Source of the DNA: Diphasiastrum complanatum
Taxonomy: Eukaryota > Streptophyta > Lycopodiopsida > Lycopodiales > Lycopodiaceae
DNA: 64,000 nucleotides
Reading direction: 5' to 3'
Assembly: GCA_029204225.1 (NCBI GenBank)
Contig: CM055093.1
Coordinates: forward strand, 31,197,777 to 31,261,776
The notes beneath the pieces were generated by a model that did no database searches, was not told the origin of the DNA, and worked only from the letters and a program-made list of their open reading frames with translations. A program made the translations under genes and the position numbers. Of the stretch, positions 13,179 to 25,400 are shown piece after piece; position 1 is the stretch's first letter, and each line of letters begins with the position of its first letter.

Positions 13179-14377
13179 ATGGATCGATGCTTGAGATTGA
13201 GCACCTTGTTTTCATTACGACTCTTGCTCACGCAAGCATTATTGTGCTTGTGTGTCATGGGTAGGTATCACAACAACAAATTACAAAGAGCAGGCAAATT
13301 AGGAGTACTTTCAGCTACGACAACTGGAGAAGAAGCATCTGTGGCTTCTCTCATTAGTAAGGACCTCTTTGAGCAGCTATTCACACATCGCAATGATGTT
13401 GTCTGCCCTGCACATGGATTTTATACCTATGAAGCATTTCTAGCTGCAGCTGCTATGTTCAATGGATTTGCTACCACCGGGGATGTGGTCTAACGAAAAA
13501 GAGAACTTGCCGCATTTTTTGCTCAAATATCACATGAGACCACAGGTATATAGAATGCATACAAACATTTATTTCATTTCAATTTTGACTCAAAGGTGTA
13601 ACCAATGCTTGTTTTTCCCCTACCACATTCAATTGTCATTCTTGCTCCTTGGAAAAGCTAAGGGTCAATTTCAATTCCACAATGCCAGGTGGATGGGAGA
13701 CGGCGCCTGATGGCCCCTTTGCATGGGGTCTTTGCTACAAAGAGGAGTTGAATGCTGCGGCCCGCTACTGTAGTCCTAGTGTTGAATGGCCTTGTGCTTC
13801 AGGGAAAAAGTATTATGGTCGAGGTCCCATGCAACTGTCTTGGTATGTGTCTTCGATCCATTCCAACCTAGTCAATCCAATGGTCATGTCCAGACTTTCA
13901 TTAGTGAAGCCTTATACACAATATTAATTGCCACATGGTGCTAGGTGAATAGTTATTGCTTTCCACAACCAAACAAGACTGAAGCTAAAAATTGATATGA
14001 TCTATGTGTAGGAATTACAACTACGGACAAGCTGGTGTAGCGCTCGGATTTGACGGCATAAACAATCCTGACCTGGTAGCATCTGACGCAATTATCTCAT
14101 TCAAAACAGCAATATGGTTTTGGATGACTCCTCAAGCACAAAACCATCATGTCATGCCGTAATCATAGACGAGTGGAAGCCAACAACCACGGACACTGCC
14201 GCTAAACGCACGCCAGGTTTTGGAGTCACAACTAACATCATCAATGGAGGCTTGGAGTGTGGTCGTGGAAGTGATCCTCGAGTATTGGATCGTGTCGGCT
14301 ACTTTGAGCGATATTGTGCAATATTGGGTGTTCATCCAGGAAAGAATTTGGACTGTGCCACTCAAAAGTCATTCTAA
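13179..14377 (+). pseudogene. Chi-2: class II-like GH19 endochitinase, inactivated
   Basis: Three exons, 13179-13545, 13689-13842 and 14012-14377, separated by GT-AG introns. The frame model gives about 295 codons when intact: an N-terminal hydrophobic signal peptide (about residues 1-28), then the GH19 domain without a chitin-binding module or C-terminal extension. This matches secreted class II enzymes that hydrolyse chitin. Visible marks are signature 1 ([19 protein letters not shown]), first catalytic Glu at about 120 (SHETTGGW), second at about 142 (CYKEEL), the NYNYG block, signature 2 ([11 protein letters not shown]) and the [13 protein letters not shown] loop. Two lesions break it: a TAA at codon 105 (13491-13493, Lys in the other copies) and a 1-bp deletion near 14138 in exon 3. 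Confidence 0.92.
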
Positions 14378-14829
14378 GAGAGATGCAATATATTACATCC
14401 TATAAATATAGATCAACATGGAATTAGACATACAACAATATCAAGAAGAAGACTGTTTAGGATGTAAAGTACATGGGCTTCATATTCAACTTCACGTCTC
14501 AAGTAAACTATGTACAAATTTGGATTTTATAAACATTGGTGTCCAAAATATTTACTAAACCTTTCTGAACCTTTCTCTTTCACAATTGTTGTTCAATTCA
14601 TGCCTGTTAATTTCTAGAAGTCACTTTTTACTGCTTCATCGGTGCACCATATGTGACTACATATGTGGCCTTACCTTATTAAATAAAGTATTCATAGCCC
14701 ATAGCTTCGGAATGAAGCGATTGCTTACTCATCGAAGGCTTCTAGGTGGTTGAGTGGTTTGGCACCATATTGTCCGTTTAGGTGTCCTTGGAATCAGACT
14801 CTTTGGATGGACAATTCGTTGTTGTACTT
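14378..14829. other. Chitinase 3' flank (U2)
   Basis: AATAAA at about 14682 is a possible poly(A) signal. A small palindromic patch (ccatatgtgactacatatg) precedes it near 14648. Nothing else was recognised. Confidence 0.45.
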
Positions 14830-15078
14830 TATATAAATGCTCTAGCATGATCAAGTTGTGGGCAAATTGGATCTCAAATCACTTTACATGAGAACTTACC
14901 AAAAGATGGTAAGAACATAGTGATGACAAAGGATAAAAGTGATAATCCCTCTCCCAGTCTCTATTAGAGGAGTAATCCGATATGGCATTCCAATATCTCT
15001 CAACAAACTATTTAGGCAATAAGCCATACAAGGTGTGAGCCAAACATTGGGACACATTTTCATCAAAAGTCGTCTCAT
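14830..15078 (-). pseudogene. hAT transposase relic, U2
   Basis: A 60-codon minus-strand frame carries the WLTPCMAYCLNSLLRDIG block, open here unlike in U1. It stops at 14896, after which the FEIQFAHNLIMLEHLY block continues in another frame. It is a fragment of a DUF659/hAT-type transposase. Confidence 0.6.
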
Positions 15079-16813
15079 CTACACCACTTGATGCACACCC
15101 TCTCCAAGAAGCTGAATGACATTTGCTGGTCCACCTTGTTCCAAAGCTTTAGTCCAAATCTCAAACAACCTCTTTCCACTCTTTCCACCTTCTACATTAT
15201 TTATGGTGTTCACAAAGTATGTCTGACCCCATGCATAACCAACTCATGGTATTGCTCCGACTAACATCGATTTGGGACACACCTTACCTATCTCATCATT
15301 CACAAATTACATCTAAGCCTTTGTCCAATTTGGCCTTCTGAAATTGAAACAACGTTTATAGTATTCACCTTTCCCTTGAACTCAACCACCAATGCACATC
15401 TTAGGTTGCCTTGCACTACAAGTATTGAAGATTGCTTATTAGACTCAAATGTAGATCTTCTCTGAAATACACTAATAGGATATGGCTAATAACTTTCACT
15501 TGATCATCCTCCCAATGTTCGAAGTGAAGGTGAACTGGATGTTGGAGCTCAATGTGCACTATATGTTGATATGCTCTTATGCTATTTAGAATAATAAAGC
15601 ATCTCATAATCCATCTTCTTCTAAAGAGGTTTATATTGGATATCCAGATGCCATTTCGACCTCCCCATTAAATCAAATGATGGCATAATTGATCGACAAT
15701 GCCATCCTCTCCAACTAAGAACGTTGGTAGTTTTTTATGTTTATTAGAAAAACCCTTAAACAAGAGAGTCTTGAGTTGAATTCATAATCATTCCAAGACA
15801 CACCCCTCCTTCTTTCAGACAATATTGTTTATATATACCTCAGCATTAGGACCCTGTAAAACATGTCGCAAATTCCATGATCTCTCGTACATTATTTCTC
15901 GAGCCGCCATTATGTATCCTATCCTTTGATACTCACAAAGTTGCTCTTATGCCTGTAATGAAAAACATATGTGTCCATTTTCACATTATCAAATTTCATA
16001 TTCTCTCATCAAAGTGTGGCCTATAGCGTAGACACAAGCAATTGGATTCTATGATACATGAAATGTTCTATGTTTCAAAATGATCTCAAGACCATCCTCG
16101 ATTCTTGACTTCAATGATAATGTGATATTAGAGAGATGTGATTGCAATAATCTTGGGATGGTGTAATTGAGTAGTCGATCCATGCATGCTCATCCGGTGA
16201 CCTGAGTCATATGAGCCGCATCTATTGAGTGGGTAAAAGAATAGAATTTGATACCCACTTGAAAGAGAAGGTTCCATAACACATGGTATTGTAGCACCAA
16301 TAGACCTAGTAAGTTACTCACCTTCAGAATTTGTTCATGCTATCTTGGTGTGTACTTTGCACACGTGTGAGGACAACCAAAAGCATGTGATTGATCTTCT
16401 AAGGAGTGTGTCATTGCACATGAAAATGTCTATTGATTGTAGCCACCAATCTAACTAGACAATTTTCAAGGCAAGAGCACCATGGATCTAGCCACACAAA
16501 AGCTATCAAAAGCAATCATTCACACATTGAGAAGATAGTTGATGGAAAAATGAGTCCAAGGAGAGGTTGCTCTTGGGTAGAAGAGAAAATGGACCCTCAC
16601 ACATGAGTAGATAGCGAACATAGAAAAATTTCTAAGTACTGGAAGCAAAACTCTCATCAAGACTTGATTACAATAAATTCTCAATGTATGTATAATGAAA
16701 TCTCATTCAAATAGACCTAGCTGGAGTTTCTCCAAGAGGAAAATGCACTAACTTGATTGGACCCCATTGATTCATCATGATTGGACCTCTAGATATGCAC
16801 CTCTCATCATGAT
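15079..16813. other. U2 distal part, no gene seen
   Basis: Includes the empty element X target at about 15780 (gagttgaattcataatc) and the short-repeat tail that ends abruptly at 16813. No gene was recognised. Confidence 0.55.
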
Positions 16814-19800
16814 ATGTTAGATGACATACTTTAGAGCTACGATCAAAAGTATTAGTGTTATAATATTTTAATAATACAAAAGACATCTTGCATGAATTTT
16901 TAAAAGGTCTTTTTGGAGCTCAAAACTTTCGAATGTCAACATTAAATGATACCTCCAAAATATAGATTGAACACTTGTGACTTGGTGCTCTATCAAATCA
17001 TTCTTCTAGATAGAACTTGGCTTGCTCATGTTTCTTGCATAATAGAAATCCACGGAAGTGAAGACCTCCTGTCTGTGGCGAGCGTTGTCTTTTTACTTCT
17101 CTTGAATAATTCTGAGAGTATAATACACGATCAGTATTACAACAGTTTCTCTTTCTTATGCATGGTAGCGCTCAGAATCCACACATAGATGCCAGGAACT
17201 TCTGCTTAGGTAGTGCTCAGATCGCTCAAAAGACTGTTCATGTGGCTTATCGATAGTTTTATCTACTCTCCATTAGCTGTTGTTGGCAAGTACTTCAGAT
17301 AATCTCAAGATAGGAGTTTTTGCTTCAAGGTAGATATTGACTTTTTCCAACTGCTTGCTCAATGTGGGTAGTCATCACAACGATTGAGACCATGGGAGAT
17401 AACAATAGACTCTTCATGCATGAATCTGCAACATTAGTTTCTGCTTTTTTACTTTATTCTACACTACTCAATCCCTTCTGAACTGATATACTCTTACTGT
17501 CAACACTCCGTTATTTGTTTCTTTAGAAATGAGTTGGTAGCAAGTACTTGCAGCATTGGAATGTTCTTCATAACCTGAGCTGGAAAGACAACTAAGGCTC
17601 ATTGGTCGTGATGGCCTCTTGACCAATCAATAATTGGTAGCTACAGCCTCGCTCCCTCTCTATTAACACATAAAAGCCAGAAGACCCACACCTCCAACGG
17701 ATGCATGACGGCTTCAAGCGCATGCTAATTGCTAACTTGGATCCAAACAAGGCTCCAATTTCTGATTGTAATGGAACATGGGCTACTCAGATTGCCTACA
17801 CACACAAGATGCTTCTTGGTTAGCTTATTGTCACTCCATCTCCATGATTTAGTAGCAACTCTCCTTTACAAGACTCTCATACTCTTGACAAGAGCAATTC
17901 ACTCCTTCATTAATTTCAACAACGAGTTCCCAAATAGGATCACGCCCTCCTTTTACTCACACTCAGAAGGATAACATTTCGAGTTGCAGCTCTCTCTCTG
18001 TATCTCCTACAGCAACATCACTAGACTCACAAAATTTTCACTCTTCATTGTCCTCTCACGTCTTCTCTTCTACTCTTCAAAACTCACTCTCTTTCCTTCG
18101 CAGGAGAACCCCCTCTTATATTCTTTTCCATGTGAAGGATATTTTTGCCTTTTCTTGAAAACCTCCCTTCAAAGTGTTGTTTGGCCTTCCTTTTGGAGTT
18201 TCACTTTTTCTTGATGATTCCGGGTTTTGAACTTCATTTCCGAAGTTGCCCAATATGACTTTGGGGGAATGAGTTTCAGGTATTCCAAAAAAGAAAAGTG
18301 AGTCTGGCGTTTGTCGGCAGTTTCCATCACGAAAATTTCATACAACTTTCCATGTAGCACTTTGATACTCAAACTGAAGAATTGCATTGGGGTTTTCTCT
18401 GTCAACCTTCATTTGCAAAATTCTTATGTGAAGTTTGGTCCGTCTTTCCTCTTGAAGTTTTCAATAGCTCCTACCCTTCAAGTTTATTTTTAAGATTTGG
18501 ACCGTTATCTGTTTGAGGTCAATTTTTTCTCTTTGAAAGTGAAATGCTAACCTTTTTCTTCATTTGTCAGGAACCTTTTTTCATATATGTCCGAACTTTG
18601 TTAGGAGTAATTTATTGTTGAAATATTTGTCACCTTTTTTTACACGTGGAGTATCTAAAAGAGAATAAGGGCACCATTGACCTAGGAATCTGTCAACATC
18701 TGTCTTTATTATCCCTAGTGCTTAATGACGTTCTCATCTTCCAGTCTATTTTATTTTCATGGTTGTTGTCCTTATCCTGTCTGGAATATGTGTCACATCA
18801 TCATGATCCTTGCGATGTTCTCTTTGTCTTTGCGGTGTTCATGATCCTTGCGATGTTCATTTTCAACACACTTCACATGCTTGTGAAGGGTGGTAGCCAT
18901 TTTTGACAAACCCAGTAACTCCTCAACATTTTCATAAATTTATTACATAGACTGGTTCTTTTTCAAATTAGCCCTTTTCCCATAACTATCGAGCATATTT
19001 TGTTTAACCCAATAAAACTCAGTATTTTTGGCTTTGAAAACTATGAGTTTTACTTGGCGTCTAGGTAGAACCTCGAATCCCAGTGTTATTGATGGAGATG
19101 AAAATTTTGCCTATCATTCTCCAAATTTTCTATGTGCGTATTGTGTTGGTGACCGATTTTGGTAGAAAATAACCTGCCTGAAATACCTTGTTGATGGTTC
19201 TACTCATATCACTGGTTTTATTCCCATTTTTGATGTATTTGAACGGTACGATAGTGGTGTTGTTGTTGATGCTATGTTCCGTGAGTGAGATTTTCCTAGT
19301 TGGCAAACGGGATCAAAATGCACCATGGGTTTTTATTAACAGAATGTCATAAGTACATTGAAAGAGTTGTTTACATGCTTCTAATCTACTTGAAAAATAT
19401 TCATAGAAATTTAAAATTCTACTTTGGCCATTATTGGACAGGCTGGATTCCCAAACTATAAATATAGTACATACAATAATGTACAATAATCGGCCATTTT
19501 AGCTCGATTTTATCATGAAAATGTTAAAAATTGCATAATTCAAGTCTGATTTTCTATGATAAAAAATCGGCTAACATGGCCATATCCACTGGGGGGTGGG
19601 GTCCCCACACCAAGGGCTCAGAATCTCTGATTTCGCACTTGCAATAGGCTTTTACTTAGATACTCAGCAACAATCTTCAAGTGGTTCTTTCAACATATGT
19701 TCCATGATCTTTCAGCTTTTGAATCAGATCTGCTCTTTGAAATTCCTGCAATCCAACCCACCAGTGATCCTAATTGGCTTTATGCCCCCATTCCCAACAG

Positions 19801-20399
19801 TGTTAGAAAAAGTGCCCACTGTCAGGCCCATGCATAAGGTGGCATGCATATGCAATTCAGGAGTGTATGGTGTAAGAGCATGAATGTATTTTCTCATAAT
19901 AGTGTCTAAAGTGTCGATTGTTGTGAATGCATTTGGTAGACCCCATCTAGAGTGTTTGAAGTTGCTCTTCTAGTAACTTTGACTTCCTAATTTCTTATTT
20001 ATACAAGACAACTCCCTAGAAGTTGTTTGATTAGAATATTCTCAATTTTTTTTTTAAATACTGAAACTACTTTGAAGATTTCTAATTCTACTCGTCTTCT
20101 TGATCAAAAATCTCTTTTTTTTTTTTTTCAAAAGATTATAGAACTAATCAAAGATGCCTATTCTAAGTTGATCAAGAAAAAGCTTCGAACATCGCGAAGA
20201 TGTGATATATCCAAAAGTAACTCTAACTAAAAAATTCAGAACATTTTTTTTTTTCCAAAATATCTAAGAAAAATATGATACAAGTGACGATCTATCCAGA
20301 ATACAACTATGAAACTCTCCTGGTGTCCAATAGAGCTTCATCCAATTCTCACTCTTTTTTTTTTTGTTTTTTAATATACACATTCTCAAGTGTCCATTG
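16814..20399. other. Single-copy-looking stretch, no gene recognised
   Basis: Not shared with any other part of the window. A pyrimidine-rich run ending ctttccttcgcag (18090-18105) and another ending catttgtcag (about 18560-18570) look like 3' splice sites, but no convincing exon follows. Frames near 18170-18405 and 19080-19260 resemble eroded coding sequence without a family I can name. It is probably old retroelement DNA. Confidence 0.4.
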
Positions 20400-21416
20400 C
20401 TACTTGTAAGCCTGCTTGCAAGCTTTTGTCCTACTGGCTAGGGCCTTTTCGATCCTTCCATAGACTAGTGCTTTGATGTTGTCGATAAACATAGGGTCAG
20501 CTCCTTCCAGGAATTGATGTTGGAACATCTCATTCAATGTTTTATGCTCCTTGGCTGATCTGTCCCTGACCTTAAGATAGAACACTAAATTAAATCCTTC
20601 TTTTAGAGGCTCATTGGGGTTGCACCATCTTTGTCTTATCTGCAAGTCGGTAGGTCTATTTGATGTCCCCCATGATAATAATAACCACTCCCATAGCCAT
20701 TTCGCATAATGGGCACTTAGTCTGATGATGTTTTTTTTATGATTCCGTGCGGTAATGACAAACTTCTGAAGGGTGTCACAAGTCATTCCATATGTGTCAA
20801 AAGATTCTGGTATTATTGGCCACTGTGTTCTTTGTCGATGGTTAGTAGAAGGTCGTAGTTGATAGTCCTAATAACTGAGAGAAAACTCCATGGCTGGTAT
20901 ATAGAGGAAGTAGGAGTCCAAATCTTCAAAGAATGCTTCATTTGCAATTAATTTTTTCATTTTTGGAGGGTAATTTGGAATATGCCCTCTAGCTATCGAT
21001 TTTTTTCTCTCTCGGTGGCTCTGTTGTGACCGATACTCATCTAGTTGCCTAGTCAATAAGTGATTATTATACACTGCTGAAGTGGCTTCTATAGTTAGTC
21101 AAGCTATGGTTTTCACTTGGCTTTTGATATGCATGAGATGTCGTGTTTGCTATATTTCATTTTCTTCTTTGAAGCTTCGACATTTCTTTTTCCATCTATC
21201 CACCGCTTTTTCTAAGGTGTAGATCTCATTACTTTGACGAATATTGAGGTTTTTTGCATTTTTGAGTTTTTGCTTCAAGCTATGGATTTCTTGGGCGTGT
21301 CGTTCTCGTTCTTTGGAAAGTATTACAGCCATTGCCTCACTTGATTTCTTAGGTTCTTGATTAACAGACGCCTCATCTCCTGTAGTAGTCATGTCCTGGT
21401 GAACAAGATTCCTCAT
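20400..21416 (-). pseudogene. Decayed coiled-coil ORF, probably of the gypsy element
   Basis: Three consecutive minus-strand open pieces lie in one frame and together make one reading frame of about 339 codons. It is interrupted by stops at 21150, near 21098 and at 20868. The N-terminal quarter is a heptad-like Lys/Glu-rich segment (about residues 20-88), followed by a basic patch and a region rich in Trp and Leu. I do not recognise the family. It lies 1.4 kb downstream of the gypsy reverse-transcriptase piece on the same strand. It could be the extra 3' ORF that some Tat/Athila-type elements carry, or part of a second element. Confidence 0.45.
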
Positions 21417-21519
21417 GTTGTTTTAGAAATTGGTTGGGACAATGCAATGGTGTTAACAACATGTAGTATTTTTCCAGTCCATTTTTTAAAAAAAAAATGT
21501 GATTCATGCTTCTATAGTT

Positions 21520-21895
21520 GAGCTGAAACTCGAAAAATACCAGAAACTTGAAAAATTGAAAAAAATGAAAAACTCAAAAATCGTGAAAACTCGAAATTTC
21601 TCAAAAAAACTCGAAAATTCAGAGAGACTCGAAAATATTGAAAAAACTCAAAAAATTTCAAAAATTGAAGAGCCTCGAAAAAATTGCGAATAGACTCGAA
21701 AAAGTCCGATAGACTCGAAAAAAAGTGGAGAAACTCGATAATATTTTTGAGGAACTCGAAAAATTTCTGAATAACTCAAAAATTTCCGAGAGACTCAAAA
21801 TCTCAAAAAACTCTAAATAACTCGAAAATCTTGAAAAACTCTGAATAATTCAAAAAATTCCGAGAGACTTAAAAATTTCGGAGAGACTCGAAAAA
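21520..21895. repeat. Degenerate 'actcgaaaa' tandem repeat
   Basis: About twenty imperfect units of 12-24 bp centred on actcgaaaa, with variants such as gagagactcgaaaat. No periodic spacer or conserved dyad is present, so it is not a CRISPR-like array. It is probably a decayed minisatellite. Confidence 0.75.
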
Positions 21896-21920
21896 CCCTA
21901 AACTGTAAACCGGAGCGGGA

Positions 21921-21967
21921 GATTGTGGGTTCGTTCCCCATTGCCTTATCCATTGGGCCATGGAGTT
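21921..21967. other. Inverted tRNA-Arg-like half sequences
   Basis: On the plus strand 21921-21940 (gattgtgggttcgttcccca) looks like a tRNA T-arm or B box. On the minus strand 21941-21967 begins aactccatggcccaatggat, like the 5' acceptor strand and A box of plant tRNA-Arg. The two halves point in opposite directions, so no tRNA cloverleaf forms. This could be a rearranged tRNA gene or a SINE head. Confidence 0.4.
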
Positions 21968-22822
21968 GCTCCCCACCCCACTGTACTATTTCTATTCCCA
22001 ATTTTTTTTCTCTCAATCCCTTCTACATGCTCCTATATTATACACACATGTCCCTCCCATTTTTCTTTTCATAACGTGCATAATACATGGCATGGATGCA
22101 ATCATTCAAGTTGCAGCAAATGTTTAAAAACATCTTGTGTCTAATATGATGCATTTGACTGAGAGGTTTGTTGCATGTCTTGCCATCATCGAGGATAGGG
22201 TATCTAGTAAATGTACTTCATTAGATTGCATATGCACATTGATTATACTAAAGATTTTTTTTTTTTCAATAAAGAAATGTCAGAACACTAAACCATAAAA
22301 TCTACAACCACAACCAAAAAAATCAATAAAAACAAACTCAAAATTACTGTATGGACCCTCACCCCCTAAAGACAAGGGTGGATTTTCATGACCTTATAAA
22401 TCATCCAACATCAATCTTATTTCTGGATATTCACCATGAGTTTCAGCCCTCCTCTATGATTCAGTATTTCTCTTTCTATTCCTTTTTAGCACATCTGGTC
22501 GTTCACATACATGATAAAGAACTAAATCTCTATTTGATGCCAACCAACGATGATGATGATGGTAGGTCAACTACTTATAAAGAGCAATTTTTTTGAGTTT
22601 GTCAGATATATCGCTTATGCCATAAGGCTCATCACCATCATCTGTAGATATATCCACATTAGGGAGAAGAACACGCATTTGGTCAGCTTGGGTGTATGAT
22701 TAGGGACAAACCCTTTTTGGGCCAGGGGAATATCCTGTCACAATTTTTTTCCATATTCAGATTTCTCTTACAATGACCCAGTCATAGGGTAGATTATTGA
22801 GACATAGGCCATCACATAGTTT
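21968..22822. other. No gene seen
   Basis: AT-rich sequence with a poly-T run near 22255-22265. It lies between the gypsy reverse-transcriptase relic and the repeat patch. It may hold eroded pol sequence, but no motif survives that I can name. Confidence 0.4.
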
Positions 22823-23400
22823 CTATCCTTTTAAGAAAGATTGTAATTGGATTACAGTGGAGGGTGACATAATGGCTAGAAGCATCACGATCTTTTCTGG
22901 ATCAATGGCTATACCATAATAGCTAATGACATGCCCTAATAGCACACCACAGGGTACTACAAATATGCATTTGTTGGCATTTAGGGATATACAAGTAGTA
23001 GCACACTTTTGAAAATATTTTTCAAGTATCACTAAATGGTCTTTAACAAAAGTTGCTCCACATAAATCATCCATAAAGGTTTTCAAGTTTTTGTCTAGGA
23101 TATCTTCAAAATTTTCATTCATAAACCTTTGATATGTGGCTGGAGCATTTGATAAACGGAAAGGCATAACGTGATAGGCAAAAACTCCGAAGGTGGTGGT
23201 GAAAGTGGTCTTAAGCTTATCTTCTTCGGCAATGGCTATTTGGTTATAGCCAGCAAAATAGTCCATGAAAGAATAGATGTCTCTTCCTGCCAATTCTTCT
23301 AGCATTTAGTCTATAAAAGGCAATGCATAATACTCTTTTCTCGTATGTTTGTTTAGTTGCTTATAGTTGACACATACTCAAATTTGAGTAGAATTCTTTT
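22823..23400 (-). pseudogene. Gypsy reverse-transcriptase fragment
   Basis: Reads the Ty3/gypsy RT core: a degraded VCVNYKQLN start with stops, then FMDYFAGYNQIAI, a TTFGVFAYHVMPFRLSNAPATYQ block, the catalytic box as FMDDL (the Asp pair is kept), and NKCIF...LLGHVIS. It ends before the RNase H domain. The longest open piece is 160 codons, and upstream stops make it non-functional. Confidence 0.9.
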
Positions 23401-23405
23401 TTTGG

Positions 23406-24092
23406 TTATGGGACTATCAGTGAACACCATTCAGTATTGTCCATCTCACTATTGTTGACTCTCTTGATGGCATCGACGCAGGCTACTTGAAAAGACACAT
23501 ATTTGTCTCTTCGCTTCATTTGTTGTCTGATTCCCATAGGTAATCCTGCCATGAACCAGGTCATGACACTATGGTCTGGGATGCTATCAAGGTCACATCC
23601 ACCACGCAATCTTTTGATCCGCTCAATACAATCATGTAGGGACTCGTTTTTTTTATCCATATAGATTCGGCCCAATTGCAAGAATGGATCAGAAAGAAAG
23701 CGGGTGGTTTTGAATTTTGTGATAAATTCGACCTGTAAAATATTCCAATTATCACGTTCGTTTTGCTCAAGATTGAAATGCCAATCTTTAGCGGTATCGG
23801 TTAAGCACAAATTGAAGTATCTTCATAGCTCTTGCGGGCTATCGTCTCCATAGGCTCTACATTCTTGGGTGTATATCTGTAGAAAACGTCGTGGATCTCC
23901 CTTGCCATCAAACCTAGGAAGGTCAATTTTGGAAAAATTTTGGATTGCATGGGGCACAAACAGCCTAGGATTGTCCATTGGCAGTTGATCTATGCCAACT
24001 GGTTCGGGTAATATCTCGATTGGTACATTGACAAACTCTTCGAGTTCAGGGAGATCCAGGGTGGATAATCTCCTTCCGGATCTCAGATGCAT
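23406..24092 (-). pseudogene. Gypsy gag, one internal stop
   Basis: Starts at an ATG with the MHLRSGR-type N-terminus usual for plant gypsy gag. The IDLPRFDGKGDPRRFLQIY block and the central retrotransposon-gag region (AKDWHFNLE...F...F...LGRIYM) follow. About 229 codons in one frame, interrupted by a stop at 23823. The zinc knuckle and protease that should follow are deleted. Confidence 0.85.
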
Positions 24093-24364
24093 ACAACGGA
24101 ACTGTTGTTGGGACTATTTTGAATATTTTCGTCTTTTGGATATTTTTTATCTTTCAGGGTATAGGTGATCAAGTGCCGGATCTGATAAGGGATCTAACCG
24201 ATGTGATGATGAATCTTGGATCAAGATCAGATCAAGATCAAAATAAAAGTCGAATGAACGGTGGTGTAATTGCGAATCTAAAGGGCAATCGAAAAAAATG
24301 AAAATACAGAAAAATACAAATGGATTCTGATTGTGAATAGATCAAGAAAAATTCTAGAATCTGA

Positions 24365-24900
24365 TGACGAGTTATAAAGGGGGAGTAATAGCAGACGCAA
24401 GTAGTAGGATTATAGCTCGCCGAGCTATCTACTTGTAAAAAATAATGATCAAAACAATCTGTGAAGATGATGAGTAATGAGAAACTGATGGCAAGTAATG
24501 GCTCTAATGACAAGTAATAAAATTATAACTCGCCAGTCTCTCAAATGATAGATCTATACATGTTTTCAACCCATAGTTCTGATGGCGAGTAAAGATAATG
24601 AGTAAAAATTAAAAAAATTCTAATGGCGAGTAATAGCCTAATAATTCGCCGACCACCAAAATGATAGCTCTGAGGCTGCTATTCACCCTACTCTGATGGC
24701 GAGTAATTTTAAAAAGCTCTCTAGCGAGTAATAGGTGGTAGAGTCAGTAATGTCTCTGATGGCAAGTTATAATTTATAACTCACCAAGCTCATAGAATAG
24801 TTTTTGGAGCCTGCATAGCACTCTGGAGAAGTGGCGAGAAACAACAGTAAAAAAAAAATAGAAAAAAGTCTGTTGCCGAGTAATAAACTTGTGAAAATGC
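24365..24900. repeat. Short 'tctgatggcgagtaat' repeats in gypsy leader
   Basis: At least six imperfect copies of ggcgagtaat occur, with interspersed opposite-orientation ataactcgcc, so the leader RNA could fold into a series of small hairpins. They lie between the primer site and gag. Confidence 0.7.
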
Positions 24901-24950
24901 AAGAAAAATTCAAGCAAAAGGCAAACAAAAATCCATCTAACAGTAGCTTA

Positions 24951-24976
24951 GCACCGTCTCCCAGGCAATGACGCCA
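24951..24976 (-). other. Gypsy primer-binding site (tRNA-Asp type)
   Basis: The minus strand begins TGGCGTCATTGCCTGGGAG, close to the tRNA-Asp-complementary site typical of Athila-like plant gypsy elements (TGGCGCCGTTGCCGGGGAG; three differences). Confidence 0.75.
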
Positions 24977-24982
24977 AAAAAA

Positions 24983-25400
24983 TGTTGGACCCTTTCCATA
25001 CCTCCCTTTTCGTAGCGATCAAGAGAGCAAGGTTAGGGTTTGGATCTCCAACCGGGTGAGTTGTGGTGTAGTATGGGCTTCGATCCAATGGGGAGGGGGT
25101 TAAACTACAAATCTAAATGAGAACTAAGCCTACAAGGGTGTCAATCTTGGCATCTGATCTGATGGTGGAATGGATCAGTTTGAAAATAGGGTGCTTGACA
25201 CTCTCCTTAACTCTTTTGAGAGTTTTGATATGTGAAGATCCTCTTCTTGGACCTTGGCTTTTCTTAGACTGTTTAGGCTCTTTGAACTCTAATTAGGCCT
25301 TCTCCTCTCGAGGCTCAGTTTCTCGTGGGAGGGGAACAATAGAAGTAGACTAACTAATAGATCATAGTGATCTCTCGTGAATGTGTTTAACTTCTATTTC
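24983..25400 (-). mobile_element. Probable 5' LTR remnant of element Z
   Basis: Adjacent to the primer site, and the plus strand starts TGTTGGACCC, the complement of a CCAACA LTR end. The far end is not defined because no second LTR copy is present for comparison. Confidence 0.4.

Larger units (their letters stand above)
22823..24984 (-). mobile_element. Ty3/gypsy retrotransposon relic (element Z)
   Basis: Minus-strand order is primer site (24951-24976), leader with short repeats (24093-24950), gag (24092-23406) and reverse transcriptase (about 23400-22823). Protease is missing between gag and pol; RNase H and integrase are missing after it. The sequence just beyond the primer site, ending CCAACA on the minus strand, should be the 5' LTR. 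It starts at 24983 and extends right to an unknown point near 25400. No 3' LTR was found. Confidence 0.8.

Noticed and set aside
17980-18110. Host gene with a CT-rich leader and splice acceptor
   Set aside because: Only pyrimidine-rich sequence and a CAG were seen; no adjoining exon with a recognisable or long frame.
21921-21967. Functional tRNA-Arg gene
   Set aside because: The two tRNA-like halves are on opposite strands, so no cloverleaf or anticodon arm can form.
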